Below, one piece after another: positions 1 to 10,336 of a stretch of DNA of 64,000 nt. This DNA comes from Anthonomus grandis grandis (lineage: Eukaryota > Arthropoda > Insecta > Coleoptera > Curculionidae): NCBI RefSeq assembly GCF_022605725.1, contig NC_065547.1:25399167-25463166 (forward strand), written 5' to 3'. Both the position numbers and the translations under genes were made by a program. How positions within the stretch are numbered: position 1 is the stretch's first letter; each line of letters opens with the position of its first letter. The notes below the pieces were generated by a model. The model saw nothing but the letters and a program-made list of their open reading frames with translations. It was not told the DNA's origin and ran no database searches.

Positions 1-34
1 AATAATATTATGGTAGAAAAAAATGTTTTAAGCG

Positions 35-95
35 CTCACACGATCAGTATTACTTCAGTATTTCAGAATACTGTCAGTAATACTGATCGTGTGAG
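35..95. repeat. Palindrome in left terminus of the Harbinger element
   Basis: A 19 bp sequence (35-53) is repeated perfectly in inverted orientation at 77-95, separated by a 23 bp loop. The same 16-19 bp core recurs twice near the right end in direct orientation, so it is probably a transposase-binding or subterminal repeat. Confidence 0.85.
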
Positions 96-177
96 GGCGA
101 GACTGTCAATCATTCCAACAGTCGTCAGTCTGAATTGCATCGTGCACCGTGCAGAGATAAGTTAAGTACCGTGCACA

Positions 178-613
178 ATGCAAGAAACTCAGGAAACGAC
201 CGCTCTGAGCTCGATAGCTTCACCTGATTTGTGTGAAGCAGAAGAAAAAGGAAAAAAATATATTTTAACGCAATTTATAGACCTATATAGGTGTATGCCC
301 GAATTGTGGAATTCAAATATATCTGAATATTGTGACAGAGATAAGAAAAGAAGAGGATATGAAGCTCTGCTTAAAATTTTTCAAACCGAATGCGTTCATT
401 AACGATATAAAAAAACAAATCAATACGCTAAGAAGCAATTTTAGGCGAGAGTTAAAAAAAATTAAGGATTCTAAACAGACTGGAAGTGCAATAGACGATG
501 TGTATGAACCGAGCGCGTGGACTTTTCATGCACTTCAATTTTTATCTGACGTGGAAATATCAGACAAAGGAAAAAACTCCATGAATGGTACCAAGGTATG
601 TAAAAAAGTTTAA
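178..613 (+). pseudogene. MADF-domain (Myb/SANT-like) accessory protein of the Harbinger element, frameshifted
   Basis: The reading frame starts at 178 and after a short acidic leader reads a MADF-type domain: FIDLYRCMPELWN, then RRGYEALLKIF. At about 375-385 the frame must shift by one base, after which the overlapping frame continues the same domain with INTLRSNFRRELKKIKDS and ends in a WTFHALQFLSD block, the usual tail of MADF domains in arthropod transposons. MADF proteins of Harbinger elements bind DNA and help import the transposase. The frameshift in a T-rich run makes this a pseudogene. Any downstream part is lost at the deletion near 620-670. Confidence 0.7.
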
Positions 614-664
614 AAGTTGTTTAAGCCTAGTTTATCCAAAATATAGTGACTAACGCTTAATTTC

Positions 665-994
665 ACTTATAGTAGTGGAAGAAATTACGGCAGAATATTT
701 TAAATCCTCGAATGATCTTCCAGTTGCCAGAGAACGCAAAGTTACTGCTAATCTTTCATTTGCTCATATATGATCCCTCATGTTTGTTCGTTGTTTCATA
801 ATATAAGGCTTAACCAAGTCCAAAAGTTCGTTGTAGACTATACTTGTCATTCGGAAATAATTTTTGTAATCCTCGGGGTTTGTGTCTTTAATAAAATGTA
901 AAATCATAATAGCAGCGCAGGCCTTATTTTTATAATCTATAGCAAAATAACTAACAGAAAAATGACGCGAACGAACACGCTTTAACTGCTTCAA
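665..994 (-). pseudogene. PIF/Harbinger transposase, N-terminal fragment
   Basis: On the - strand from 994 the frame encodes EDYKNYFRMTSIVYNELLDL and VKPYIMKQRTNMRDHI, followed by a stop at about 764. Reading past the stop gives NERLAVTLRSLATGRSFEDL, the conserved block that follows in Harbinger transposases. The similarity ends near 665. The DDE nuclease core that should come next is absent. It lies tail to tail with the MADF gene of the same element. Confidence 0.75.
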
Positions 995-1168
995 GCAGCA
1001 GAGGATTGGAGCAAATCAGCAGACTGGTGACTGAACATACTTCAACAGACGATTCGAGCAGACTGATGACTGATAGAAAATACTGATCGTGTGAGGTCGC
1101 GTAAAAAATACTGACGAAATACTCTCAGTCTTCAAGACTGTCAGTAATACTGATCGTGTAAGGGGCGC

Positions 1169-1974
1169 TTTTTGACTAGCATAAACATAATCTGTAGCAC
1201 ATTCCAATCATTTTCGATTTAATAAATTTCAGTAATGTCCTAGATACATTAAACCTATATATTATTATTAACAGCACATTCTATATATACAAAAATATGC
1301 TGTAAATATAAGCTTTATATTCCAAGAAATTTGTATTTCTTTATTTAAGAGACCGTGCAATTCTTCATTTGCGAACAATCCAATATTTGCATATGAAAGG
1401 CTCTAATTAGCAGCTAACTAGAGAATATATTGTTTGTCATTGCCACTTAGATACTTTTTCGAATGACTACTATAACCCAAGATCAGTGTGATTTATTGGG
1501 CAGAATAAAGTTAGCCACGCAGTAAGTACTTACAAATTATAGTCGATAGGAACTTCGTGTAGGGGTTTAAAAACCAGAGGGAAAATAAATATTGTACTGC
1601 TCCAAAGAGTTTCTACCGGTTCTTGAAATATGTAGAAGTGCATTATTAGGATTTACAGCATTACTGCATTATTCGGTATGAACCGGGTGATTCATACCAC
1701 CCTATATTATATCAACTGCAGTAGCATGCACAATTAAAATAAATTCTCACTACACTATGAGCAAAAATGGTTCTGAATATATTTTTACAGTTTACTAAAT
1801 ATGCCTTGAAAAGTTAAAACTAATATCAACAAGGCTAAACTAATATGATAAGTGTGGCAAATAAAAGAATTCCCGACCAATTATAAGCACAATTTTTCTT
1901 GAAAACAAATTTTTTCCACTAAAAATAAAGCACCTTCCTTCTTTTATTGGCTAGTGTGAAAACAAAAGCAAATA
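1169..1974. other. Intergenic, no gene recognised
   Basis: AT-rich sequence with stops in all frames. I see no coding similarity, RNA gene or ordered repeat. Confidence 0.5.
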
Positions 1975-3289
1975 CTATAGTCCGGCAAAATGATCTCCCA
2001 CATTTTGCGCCGCCACTGAGCCCGAATCACTAAAGAGGGAGCCAGCTTAGCGTAGTCGGTTGGCTGCGCGCGCCTTGCCATTTCTGTTGTCGCCATGAAC
2101 TGGACGGGCGAGCATCGTGCCTGCGTTATCGAAACATTTTTCAAAAGTAACGAATTTATGATTACGACACAAAGAAATTTTCGTTACTCACTTCGCGCTT
2201 GGTAGACATGATCCAGTTCCAGATCGCAAAACAATACTGTTGTGGGTTTCAAATTTTAGAGCTACAGGTTCAGCCTTAAAAAGAAAATCAACTGGTAGAC
2301 CCAGAAGTGTTCGGACACCTGAAAACATTGCAGCTGTAAGAGAAACAGTTGAACGATCTCCTAGACGTTCAGCTGTTAAACGTGCCTTTGCTTTGCGTTT
2401 GTCAGATCGTTCTGAGAGAAGAATTTTGCACACCGATCTGAAGTTCCACCCATACAAAATGATGATCGTGCAAGAACTTAGTGAACGGGACTGGGAAAAT
2501 CGCCGAGAATGTTCCAATGATATTCTTCAAAACGTCCCACAAAATGCGCTTTTAATAACGAATGACGAGGCTCATTTCCATTTCAATCTGGCTGTGTGAA
2601 CAAGCAGAATTTTCGCTACTGGGCACCAGAAAATCCGCGGCAGCTCTATGAAAGGCCACTTCACAGCCAACGTGTTACCGTTTGGTGTGCTGTTGGTTCT
2701 TTTGGTGTTCGGGGTTCCTATTTTTTTGAAAAAGGAGATGTAATGGTTACCGTAACTGCTGATCGATATGTCGACATGCTACGTAATTTTTTGGAACGAA
2801 AACTTAGGGAACTTAAACATCTGGATGTGTGGTTTTAATAGGATGGGGCTACAGCTCATACGGCAAGAAGGACAATGTACCTGTAAAGGGAAATGTTTCC
2901 AGGACGCGTAATCTCGTTACGTGGAAACGTTAGGTGGCCTGCGCATTGACGCGATCTTGCCCCAAGCGACTTTGTCCTTTGGGGCTACCTGAAAGAGAAG
3001 GTTTTTCAACATCATCCCCGAACCATTGACGAATTGAAAGCAGCAATACGCCAAGAAATTACAGGAATATCGCCTCAAATTACTGCTCGAGTAATGGAAA
3101 CTTTCAGAAATCAGCTTCGAATGTGTGAAAGAAATGGTCGCCACTTGAACTCTGTAATTTTCAAAACTTAATAAAAACAAAATGGCGTACCATATATTTT
3201 TAGTTAATAAAAATAAAATATAAATAACATTTACATTGGCGTTTTTATTAAAAATCAAAATGTGGGAGATCATGTTGCCGGACCCTGTA
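1975..3289 (+). mobile_element. DD41D mariner-type element (copy 1)
   Basis: About 28 bp inverted termini with one mismatch bound the element: left 1980-2007 starts GTCCGGCAAAATGATCTCCC and right 3256-3283 is its inverse. The right end continues ...GGACCCTG followed by TA at 3288-3289; the left end is preceded by CTATA. The only gene inside is a broken transposase. Size (about 1.3 kb), TA flanks and gene content are those of the Tc1/mariner superfamily. Confidence 0.88.
2095..3171 (+). pseudogene. DD41D mariner-type transposase, multiply broken
   Basis: The probable start at 2095 reads MNWTGEHRACVIETFFKSN. Helix-turn-helix sequence follows (GRPRSVRTPENIAAVRETVE). The catalytic triad is visible: ITNDEAHFHF, then QDGATAHTA, then DLAPSDFVLWGYLKEK. 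I count 41 residues between the second and third aspartates, which places it in the DD41D group. The frame ends with a C-terminal NGRHL block and a TAA at 3169-3171. There is a frameshift near 2200 and several in-frame stops (for example near 2597 and 2836), so no full protein can be made. Confidence 0.85.
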
Positions 3290-3799
3290 CAATGATACTT
3301 AAAAAACGATTTACAAAAAATCCTTATACCATAACTCAAACTTTTTGCTACAACGTAAGCTTCAAATTCTTTGTTGACAAGCTCTTTTTTTAAGAAAATG
3401 TTTTCGAAAATATCCATTAGTGGATATGCATTGAAAGAAGAAGAATAGTTTGGTGCTAAGACGCACACGATATTTAATAAAGAATAAGTTTTTCGATAAA
3501 AATGTTGGTAAATGTTGTAATACTAGGTCACAAACGTTACTATCGTCAGCTATATCTTCTGAAGAATACAGCAGCATCATTTATTATATCCTCTAAAATT
3601 ATGCGTAAATGATTCAAAACTAATTTTATTTTACTTAAGGATTAAAATGATTACAAATTTGTTATTGGTCCGAACTAAGTCGAAATATGATTCGATGCCA
3701 TGCCATACTATGTATAATAATTTTGGGCAATCCAAAATACTTTGTCCAATGGAAATTCACTAACCTTCCAAAATATGAATGAATTTTCTTGAAAAGGCA
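3290..3799. other. Intergenic, no gene recognised
   Basis: The open frames here on the - strand are rich in F, S and L codons from AT-rich sequence and match no family I know. I see no repeat or RNA structure. Confidence 0.45.
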
Positions 3800-4225
3800 T
3801 TGGATTGTTAGTTTTATTAACAAATAAGATGTTCATCTCTGGTCAAAGCATTTTAAGAAGGGAAATTCTAGACCCTTATGTTAGGCTGTGGCGAGAAGCT
3901 GTTGGTGAAACTTTGTTTTTTTTGGATGATAATATCTTGCCTCAGCGTCACCGTACCAGGGCTGTAAATAAGTGTCTGGAATCGGAAGGCATCAGTTGTT
4001 TGTACTGGCTCGTACTATCGCCAAACATGAATCTTATAGAACATGTTTGGGACATATGTTCCAGGGCAGCGGCAGCATGCAGAAACCAAACTAGGACAAT
4101 ACACGAACTTTTTCATGCTGGTTTTGAAGAATGGTACAAAATCACCTCAACAGGGTATCTCCAATCTCACAAACAGTATGGGCAGGCATCTGTTTGTCAT
4201 GCATCAGCTTGCATAAATACTAGAG
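3800..4225 (+). pseudogene. Tc1-type (DD34E) transposase, C-terminal half
   Basis: The frame reads ILRREILDPYVRLWREAVG, then LFFLDDNILPQRHRTRAVNK (second catalytic D in the LDDN motif), then LVLSPNMNLIEHVWD, the Tc1-type third motif with E in place of D. It continues with RTIHELFHAGFEEW and then slips out of frame near 4140. The N-terminal DNA-binding half is missing. The gene is degenerate: the usual DNARPH is altered and the motif SPDLNPIEHVWD reads SPNMNLIEHVWD. Confidence 0.8.
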
Positions 4226-4257
4226 GTAGAAATACATATATGGTTTTAATATTAAAA

Positions 4258-4297
4258 GTTTTCTAGTACTTTTATTAAGAAAAAAGTACTAGAAAAC
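4258..4297. repeat. Perfect hairpin just after the Tc1 remnant
   Basis: Sixteen-base arms (4258-4273 and 4282-4297) separated by 8 bases. It lies 30 bp beyond the end of the Tc1 transposase and may be a collapsed copy of its terminal repeats. Confidence 0.8.
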
Positions 4298-5024
4298 TTA
4301 GTATCTATAAAACCAAAGTATTTTAAGCCAGTGGCAGTTCTCATATCTAAAGTTAATATTCAATTATTCTGTGGGTTCTTAGAATAATGATAGACCATAT
4401 TTCAATAAAGCAGCAAGTGTAAGTTGGAATACTCTTGATAAAGGTTTTTGATGAAAAGATACTTTTAGTCTGATAAGTTTTTAGGAATAAACTTTAAAGT
4501 AAAGGCGGTTGGAACAAAATAATTATAAGAAAAATAATTCTAAATTGTTCATTTTTTAAAAGTCCTGAAAGTTTTAGATAAGCTTTCATTTGACAGAAAT
4601 ATAATTACAAAACAAATTTTTATGTAGTAAAAACATAATTTGAGTTAAAGAAACTTTTAGCCACTTTATAAGTAGTATTTTGTAATTTGTTTTGTGTTTT
4701 CGTAGTGTGTAAATACATGAATTGATTTTTTTCGATTTTTTTATTTCACACTTAACTAACAGGAAAAAACCTGCAGTATTTTGTCCCAAAAAAACTCTTT
4801 AAGATCTTCATGTCGTAAATATGATATATTTAAGACTTTTTAAAAGCGTCTGTGTTTTGTGAGGAATTTTCATTTAATATTAAAACGAATTTTAAAAATA
4901 CATGTTTTGAGATTAATAATATTTTATTTTATTTAACAATAAATATAAACCTAATATTCACAAATTTAAAATAAAACAAAAATCTGCATTTATCTCTTTT
5001 TGGCTGTTAGGTTTCTTGTCAGTT
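4298..5024. other. Intergenic, no gene recognised
   Basis: AT-rich. Nothing coding or structured recognised before the end of the broken gene at 5025. Confidence 0.45.
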
Positions 5025-5722
5025 ATCTTGATACTCATCTTCAGTTACTTCATCATCTAGAGGTCACTATCTTCAACTGCTGTTTCTGGAAGTAAATCTT
5101 TTGCGTCTTTCGAGGTAGTTAATAATTTCTAATAATTATGAAATTCTTCTGGAATTACCTGACTTTTTCAACGAACTTATAATTGGTCTAGGCTTACTGT
5201 ATGCTTTTAAAAACTAAACTTATTTAAATTTAGTGGCTTGCCCTTACCTAAAATATTAATTTCTTTGTATTCTGGTGTATGGTCGTATCTGTATTGAACA
5301 ATCTACGGTTTACACCTTAAGGATTTAAAGCACTTAATTTTTAGGCAGTTGACTTTATCGACAAGACTTCGAAAAATTTTCTGTGTCCAAAAAATCACGA
5401 AATATTGATTCAATTATATTATAAGGCTATTTATTTATGATGTTCTAGCCATGCGAAAGAGTGTCATCCACTCATGGAGAGTGCTATGCCGGCGCACTGT
5501 CTACCTCCATATAACTATGACCGCTTTCTAAAAATGTTTGTTCTATGATTTGCACATTGGGATTTACTCAAACTAAATAAAGCAACAGAGCACTGATGGT
5601 TTCGTTGTGGTCTTTACCGTTATAAGTATCTGAAAAAGAGATATTTCAGTTACTGTTTCAGGCAGCTTCTCAATACATTTAAATAAACAGGAGCCAATCT
5701 CCAAATTACTTCTTTTTCCATT
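5025..5722 (-). pseudogene. Arthropod transposase-like gene of unnamed family, 3' half
   Basis: Read on the - strand from 5718, the sequence encodes EIGSCLFKCIEKLPETVTE, then a DTYNGKDHNETISALLLYL block and FLESGHSYMEVDS. These match a repetitive arthropod protein family whose members carry a DxCGGQNxN and GHSYMEVDS(M)H core that looks like a divergent DDE/RNase-H-fold nuclease (fold is my inference). Weaker C-terminal similarity, with frameshifts, runs to about 5025 and ends in an acidic VTEDEYQDN tail. The 5' half is found 2.2 kb away at 7929-8942; the two halves join at the same codon once the inserted element is removed. Stops and frameshifts make it a pseudogene. Confidence 0.6.
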
Positions 5723-5724
5723 TT

Positions 5725-6255
5725 AGCGGAGTAAAAACCGGCTCGAATTCTCGCGTTTTTTTTTCGAGGTATAACCAGATAAGTCCTATACTAAATTATT
5801 GGGAATATCACTGGGCATCTTCTGGGTAAAACCGAGTTTTACGACATCGCTAGGGTATCCCGATTTTTTATATATTGAAAAAACTTCAAGAATCGCGATA
5901 ATTTAGAAACTCAACTTTTTGACACCTAACTCGCTCTATCTCAAAAATCGCTCTAGCTACTAAAATGATTTTTTTTTAAATTTTTAAACGCATTTCTTTG
6001 CGCACATATTGCAATAGAAAAAATTAAGGTAGTGTTTTTTTTTGTTATTCAAAAAATTTAAAAAATGTGCTGGTCACCGTTTATGGAGATACTTTTTTCA
6101 GCAATTGAAAAACTTTTTTATTTAAAGGAATTTTACCATATAGTCTGCGAAGAAAATGTAGCAGACACATTAAAAAAGTTTTTAAAAGAAACTGCAACCA
6201 TTTATCTCTAATAGATTTTGAGTTATCGATTTTTGAATTCGGAGCTCAAATCGCA
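5725..6255 (+). repeat. Left long inverted terminal repeat
   Basis: About 530 bp whose reverse complement matches 7440-7928 over nearly its whole length with scattered substitutions and small gaps. No coding potential was recognised inside it. Confidence 0.75.
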
Positions 6256-6687
6256 AGTGATCGCGCGCCAACTGAAAAGGGATTTATTCCACTCACCGCG
6301 GGTTGTAGTCACAGACAATTTCTTCTTTTTACTAACTGTACTTTACTTAAATTAACTGCACTTTTTACTACTGTAACAGTCTGTTCAGTTTACTGTAGTA
6401 TGTTTCTGTCTGACGTGCCGGTTTGTGATTTCAATGTAATACGATTTTAATTAGGATTTGGATTAAATAAAAGGCAGAAAATAGGGTTGACAAGGGAAAC
6501 AATTTCTAAGAAAATGAAAAAAAATATAGTCGGAGTAGCGTTCTGAGGATAAATCGAAATGAGGGTAGTTCTTATGAACGGTTTTCTCCCATGCACTTGC
6601 TGCATGTAAAACTTTTCTCCATAAATAAAAGGCACTAGTTACATTAGTTTTTTACTTTCCAAAATTTAGTACATTTCCGATTCCGAA

Positions 6688-7323
6688 TCATGCCATGAAC
6701 AGTCTCAAATTATTCAGGTTTTTGATATTGGCCTTTTGATTTTTGTACAAAAGGAGAATATATTTTGTACTATATGCGATTGCTTCCTTCTCAGGAATAT
6801 AAGGAATTTTATGCAGCTCTGACAATACATTTATATTTTTATTTAATGTTTCAAAAGCTGTTTTTTTCCCAATTTTATAGAATGCACTGGTGGTGTCACA
6901 TCCGGTAAGGCAATGCATTATTAAAAGGTTGTTGGAAATCTGGGGACCCAATTTTTCGACGATGTTGTGGATTGCTATATATCGCTTATTCTTACTATGT
7001 CCCAGCTGAATAAATAGCTGAGTAGTTTTAAGGTGTACAGTTGTACTGTAGTAGTGTAGGAGGAGCAGGAACACATCCGTGTTAACTGATTTGAGAAGGA
7101 TTGATTCGTACATTTGTTGATCAGCTAGCACATGTAGAATTATACGGGTGTCCGCTTCTTCGTGGGTGCTGTTCAATATGGTTAAATTTTCGGGATATCT
7201 ATTTTTAGTAATAAGAAAAACGTCTTTTGGATTTTGAAAACCTCCTGCTACAACCAATTCTTCGTCATCTTTAAGCAATGGTGGTCCATTTTGCACCAAA
7301 CAATTTATCAAAAAAATAAGCAA
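6688..7323 (-). CDS. ORF of the long-TIR element, PIN/FEN-nuclease-like motifs, function unknown
   Basis: A 211-residue uninterrupted frame. Three acidic blocks stand out: THEEADTRI (residues 53-61), NTDVFLLLL (81-89) and HCLTGCDTTSAFYKIGKK (137-154). I have seen this trio in repetitive uncharacterised proteins of many invertebrates. The spacing of acidic residues resembles PIN/FEN-type nucleases, but that is inference. The frame starts abruptly with AGGFQNPKD near residue 26, so an N-terminal exon or region is probably missing. It is the only gene inside the inverted termini, so it may be the element's mobilising protein or a passenger. Confidence 0.5.
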   Translation of the reverse strand: MLIFLINCLVQNGPPLLKDDEELVVAGGFQNPKDVFLITKNRYPENLTILNSTHEEADTRIILHVLADQQMYESILLKSVNTDVFLLLLHYYSTTVHLKTTQLFIQLGHSKNKRYIAIHNIVEKLGPQISNNLLIMHCLTGCDTTSAFYKIGKKTAFETLNKNINVLSELHKIPYIPEKEAIAYSTKYILLLYKNQKANIKNLNNLRLFMA

Positions 7324-7439
7324 TGATGCTTTAATATAAAGAGGTATTTTAAATTAAAAATTTCAATATAATAAATACCTAGTAAAGCGTACTTGCAGTG
7401 CGCGCGGTTAGTAGAAAGTTGCCGCGGGACAACCTCGAA

Positions 7440-7928
7440 AGTGTTTCTGCGATTGGAACCCCGAATTGAAAAATCGATAACTCCAGATCTATTAGAGATA
7501 AATGGTTGCAGTTTCTTTTAAAAACTTTTTTAATGTGTCTGCTACATTTTCTTTAAAAAGTATATCCATAAACGGTGACCAGCACATTTTTTAAATTTTT
7601 TGATAAACAAAAAAAACACTACTTTAGTTTTTTCTATTGCAATATGTGCGCAAAGAGATGCGTTTCAAAATTTAAAAAAAATCATTTTAGTAGGTAGAGC
7701 GGTTTTTAAGATAGAGCGAGTTATGTGTCAAAAAGTTGAGAGTTCAAAATTACCGCGATTTTTGAGGTTTTTTGAATATGAAAAAAAATGGGTCACCTTA
7801 GCGATGTCGTAAAACTCGATCTCAGATGCCAATAAACATGCCTAATAAGGTAGTATAGATTTGATCTGATTATACCTTCAAAAAAAAATTGATAAATAAG
7901 CGTCTTTCGACCGCGTTTTTACTGCACT
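7440..7928 (-). repeat. Right long inverted terminal repeat
   Basis: Inverse partner of 5725-6255. A short open frame inside it (7600-7812) is an AT-rich artefact with no counterpart preserved in the left arm. Confidence 0.75.
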
Positions 7929-8942
7929 ATTAATTTCAGATCAAACGTAAGAAAATGCATTATTCGGTGGTGTCATTTCATAGTTGGTAAATTGTATGTC
8001 CAGAGTTTCCTGCTGTACTACATAGGGCTTACGTGAATGCTAGAAATCTAAAGACACCCTGTAAATCAAACGTGCAACATACAAATGCATTGTTATTTAA
8101 GGCTCTTTCTTTATCTCTAATTTTGGCGAAATTGAAAGTTTCTATTCTTAACACGTGGGCCTGATAATTATTTTCCAGTTCTTTTTTTTCAGATCCTTAC
8201 AACTTTTATACTGCATAGAAATTTGACATTGGTCTTTGTTGGCGTATAAAACGAGTAATTATGATTTTTACAAAATATCTTTTTATATGTTATAATATGA
8301 ATTTTTATATGTTATAAGTGAAATAGGCACCGAATCATCGTTTTCACACGACGGCTTATAAAAAGAATGCATTCTTGCTATACTTGATTTAGAATCCAAA
8401 TATTGACGTTTAGTAGACTTTCGCGTGTAATGAGACTCCATGACACGATATGAGCTTAACTTTCTCATAATCTTCACACTTAGTTTGATTATCCGGTTTC
8501 CTTTTTCCCCCTTTTATCCTGACTGCTTAATAATCGTTCCTCTTCTTGGTCCTTAAACACATCCTCTATGACCTCATTGCTTATACAAAGTGTTTTAATA
8601 AAAAAACTTTTGCATACTCTCACAGTCGTATTATTGCTGTAAAAAAGAAGCTTTTTGAGTCTTTCCGTGGTTTTCACTTGCCACATTATTTAAAATAAAG
8701 TATTTTCTTCTGTTAAAATCACAGCTTTACTAGTTCTTGCAGATTATCAATCCATTTTCTAAGAAAATCTTTTTCTGTAGACTTAATACAACATTTTGAG
8801 CAATCAATATTTTTTGGCATTTTAGCTTCAATTTCTGACGCTTAGCGACATCTTTGTTCCATCGAATAGGATCGCATTTTTTCCAACGTGTTTTTTTCTT
8901 ATCGATTTGAATATTGGTAGTTGATGGGACATGGTTATTCAT
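7929..8942 (-). pseudogene. Arthropod transposase-like gene of unnamed family, 5' half
   Basis: From the ATG at 8942 the frame starts with RWKKCDPIRWNKDVAKRQKL, a basic N-terminus. The next frame gives VRVCKSFFIKTLCISNEVIE and then SSYRVMESHYTRKSTKRQYL with SIARMHSFYKPSCE, both conserved blocks of the same repetitive family as 5025-5722. Further on, in shifted frames, come YANKDQCQISMQY and RKLWTYNLPT, ending NAFSYV just before 7929. At least three frameshifts are needed. A possible splice donor (GACGGTAAGTT) lies upstream near 9000, suggesting a short first exon. The gene continues at 5722 after the inserted element. Confidence 0.6.
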
Positions 8943-9373
8943 GACAGCTTAAAAGGAACAGTTTCTATTTAATCTTAATCGTAATAAAAGTATTATAACT
9001 TACCGTCTTCATCCGAGATTTTTGACACCACCTAAAATACCATATACAACTATTTTAGCTACAGTTAAACATTAGATATGATACAATAATTAAACTAAAA
9101 ATACAACATATGATAAATAATTAAAGTAACCTATACAGTTCTAATTATGTATCTATATATAGTTCTAATAATTAGAACTGGCGATTTTTTCTTGGTTTGC
9201 CTCTAACCATTTAGTGTCTAAATGAGGGTTAACCACCACCGCAATCAAAAAGTCGTATAAGGCTTACTAGCAACATTATCATTTTCTTGACGAACTAGGA
9301 AAGAACAAAAATATGATGCATCGTACTTGAGCCAATATCAAATTTTATTTTTTAAATAAAAAAAATTTTGGGT

Positions 9374-10336
9374 TTATGAATAGCCAAGATGGTACTTATC
9401 TTTTTTTATATGACAGTCATGCTTAATTTTTTTATATATTGAAATTTTGGAAAAAAGAAAAAATAGGTGGTAACGGAGGTGACAGGATTGATAATGGAGT
9501 GGACAATTAAGTAATTTATTAAAACAAAGTACAAAACCTTTTATGCGAAATAAACTGAAATTTCTATCAAACTTTGGAGATGATATTGATGAAAGCGTTT
9601 TAGTAAACCTGTACCTTTTTACCAATTTTCCATTGACCAACCTAATTAGATTTCTTTTCTTCTTCACCGATTTTATAGTTTTAAAATATTTTTTAGGCTG
9701 TTTAGTTATCACTTCCCCAAAAAGCAATTTTCGCTTATCCTTTTTTGTCACATTTCGTGAATCTTTCAAAAGTTTATTGACCTCTGTATTTGGACTATAA
9801 TTTGATTTACACGTTAACTTTTCTTGTGCCCATGCGCATCTTTTTTTATATTTTTCTGCTTTTTTTGTTAGCCCCTTCACTTTTTCTTGTAATTCTCTGT
9901 TTTGAGCTTCTTTCGATTTTTTCGGGCTACAGCTTTACCAGTTATATTTTGTCTACTTGAAGTAGCCTGCTGACCAGCTTCTGCATTATGAATCAATTCT
10001 AACGGCCTTGGGACTAAAGAAGTAGTTGCGGTAAACTATTAACTGCCAATTCTTTTTGAAAATTGGCATTTTCCCTTTTTCTTAATCTTGATCTTCTAGA
10101 CCGTTCTTTTCAATCTTTGCCAAAGGTTTTTTTTCTCTAGTACTTAATTGGGAAATCGTTTCAATTTTTCCACATTCTTTTCTTTTTTGATATCTCTCCC
10201 TTTCTTTTTGTTTATATTCTTCATATTTGCCCGCATCTGCTTTTATTCTCTTCCTCATTCGCTGCATGTTCAGTCGAACTTGTTCTTTTCGCTTTTCAGC
10301 CGTTGCATCCACTGAAGGTCTCTTTGCCTTTGGCAT
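9374..10336 (-). pseudogene. Basic-region transposon-type protein, truncated and frameshifted
   Basis: The start at 10336 reads MPKAKRPSVDATAEKRKEQV, then MQRMRKRIKADAGKYEEYKQ and KERERYQKRKE: a highly basic, helical segment typical of the N-terminus of a large arthropod transposon-like family. After frameshifts between 10080 and 9880 the next block reads SPNTEVNKLLKDSRNVTKKD, RKLLFGEVITKQ and NGKLVKRYRFTKTLSS. Similarity stops at about 9540. The C-terminal catalytic half is absent; a fragment of such a half, from a related family, is at 40985-42131. I do not know a standard name. Confidence 0.5.

Larger units (their letters stand above)
32..1168. mobile_element. PIF/Harbinger-like DNA transposon, internally deleted
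   Basis: The two ends carry inverted copies of a sequence related to GTAATACTGATCGTGTGAG: the left end reads GCGCTCACACGATCAGTATT (32 on) and the right end reads the reverse complement at 1144-1168 with a few changes. Both ends also hold an extra internal copy (77-95 and 1081-1096), so each terminus is itself repeat-rich. Inside are two convergent broken genes: a MADF-domain protein on + and the start of a Harbinger-type transposase on -. This two-gene layout is typical of PIF/Harbinger elements. The catalytic part of the transposase is missing, so the copy cannot be autonomous. I could not fix the expected 3 bp target duplication. Confidence 0.7.
5723..7928. mobile_element. 2.2 kb element with ~500 bp inverted termini, inserted in the transposase-like gene
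   Basis: Sequences 5725-6255 and 7440-7928 are long inverted copies of each other. Matching blocks include CAACCATTTATCTCTAATAG with its inverse at 7490-7513, and GTGCTGGTCACCGTTTATGG with its inverse near 7567-7590. The outermost bases are related: AGCGGAGTAAAAACC on the left and AGTGCAGTAAAAAC read inward from the right. The host sequence is interrupted between ATT (5720-5722) and ATT (7929-7931), a likely 3 bp target duplication. The single internal ORF is at 6688-7323. I do not recognise the superfamily. Confidence 0.7.

Noticed and set aside
2188..2517. 109-codon ORF on the - strand
   Set aside because: Antisense shadow of the mariner transposase at 2095-3171.
2917..3468. 183-codon ORF on the - strand
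   Set aside because: First part is antisense to the mariner 3' end; the rest is low-complexity AT-rich translation with no family.
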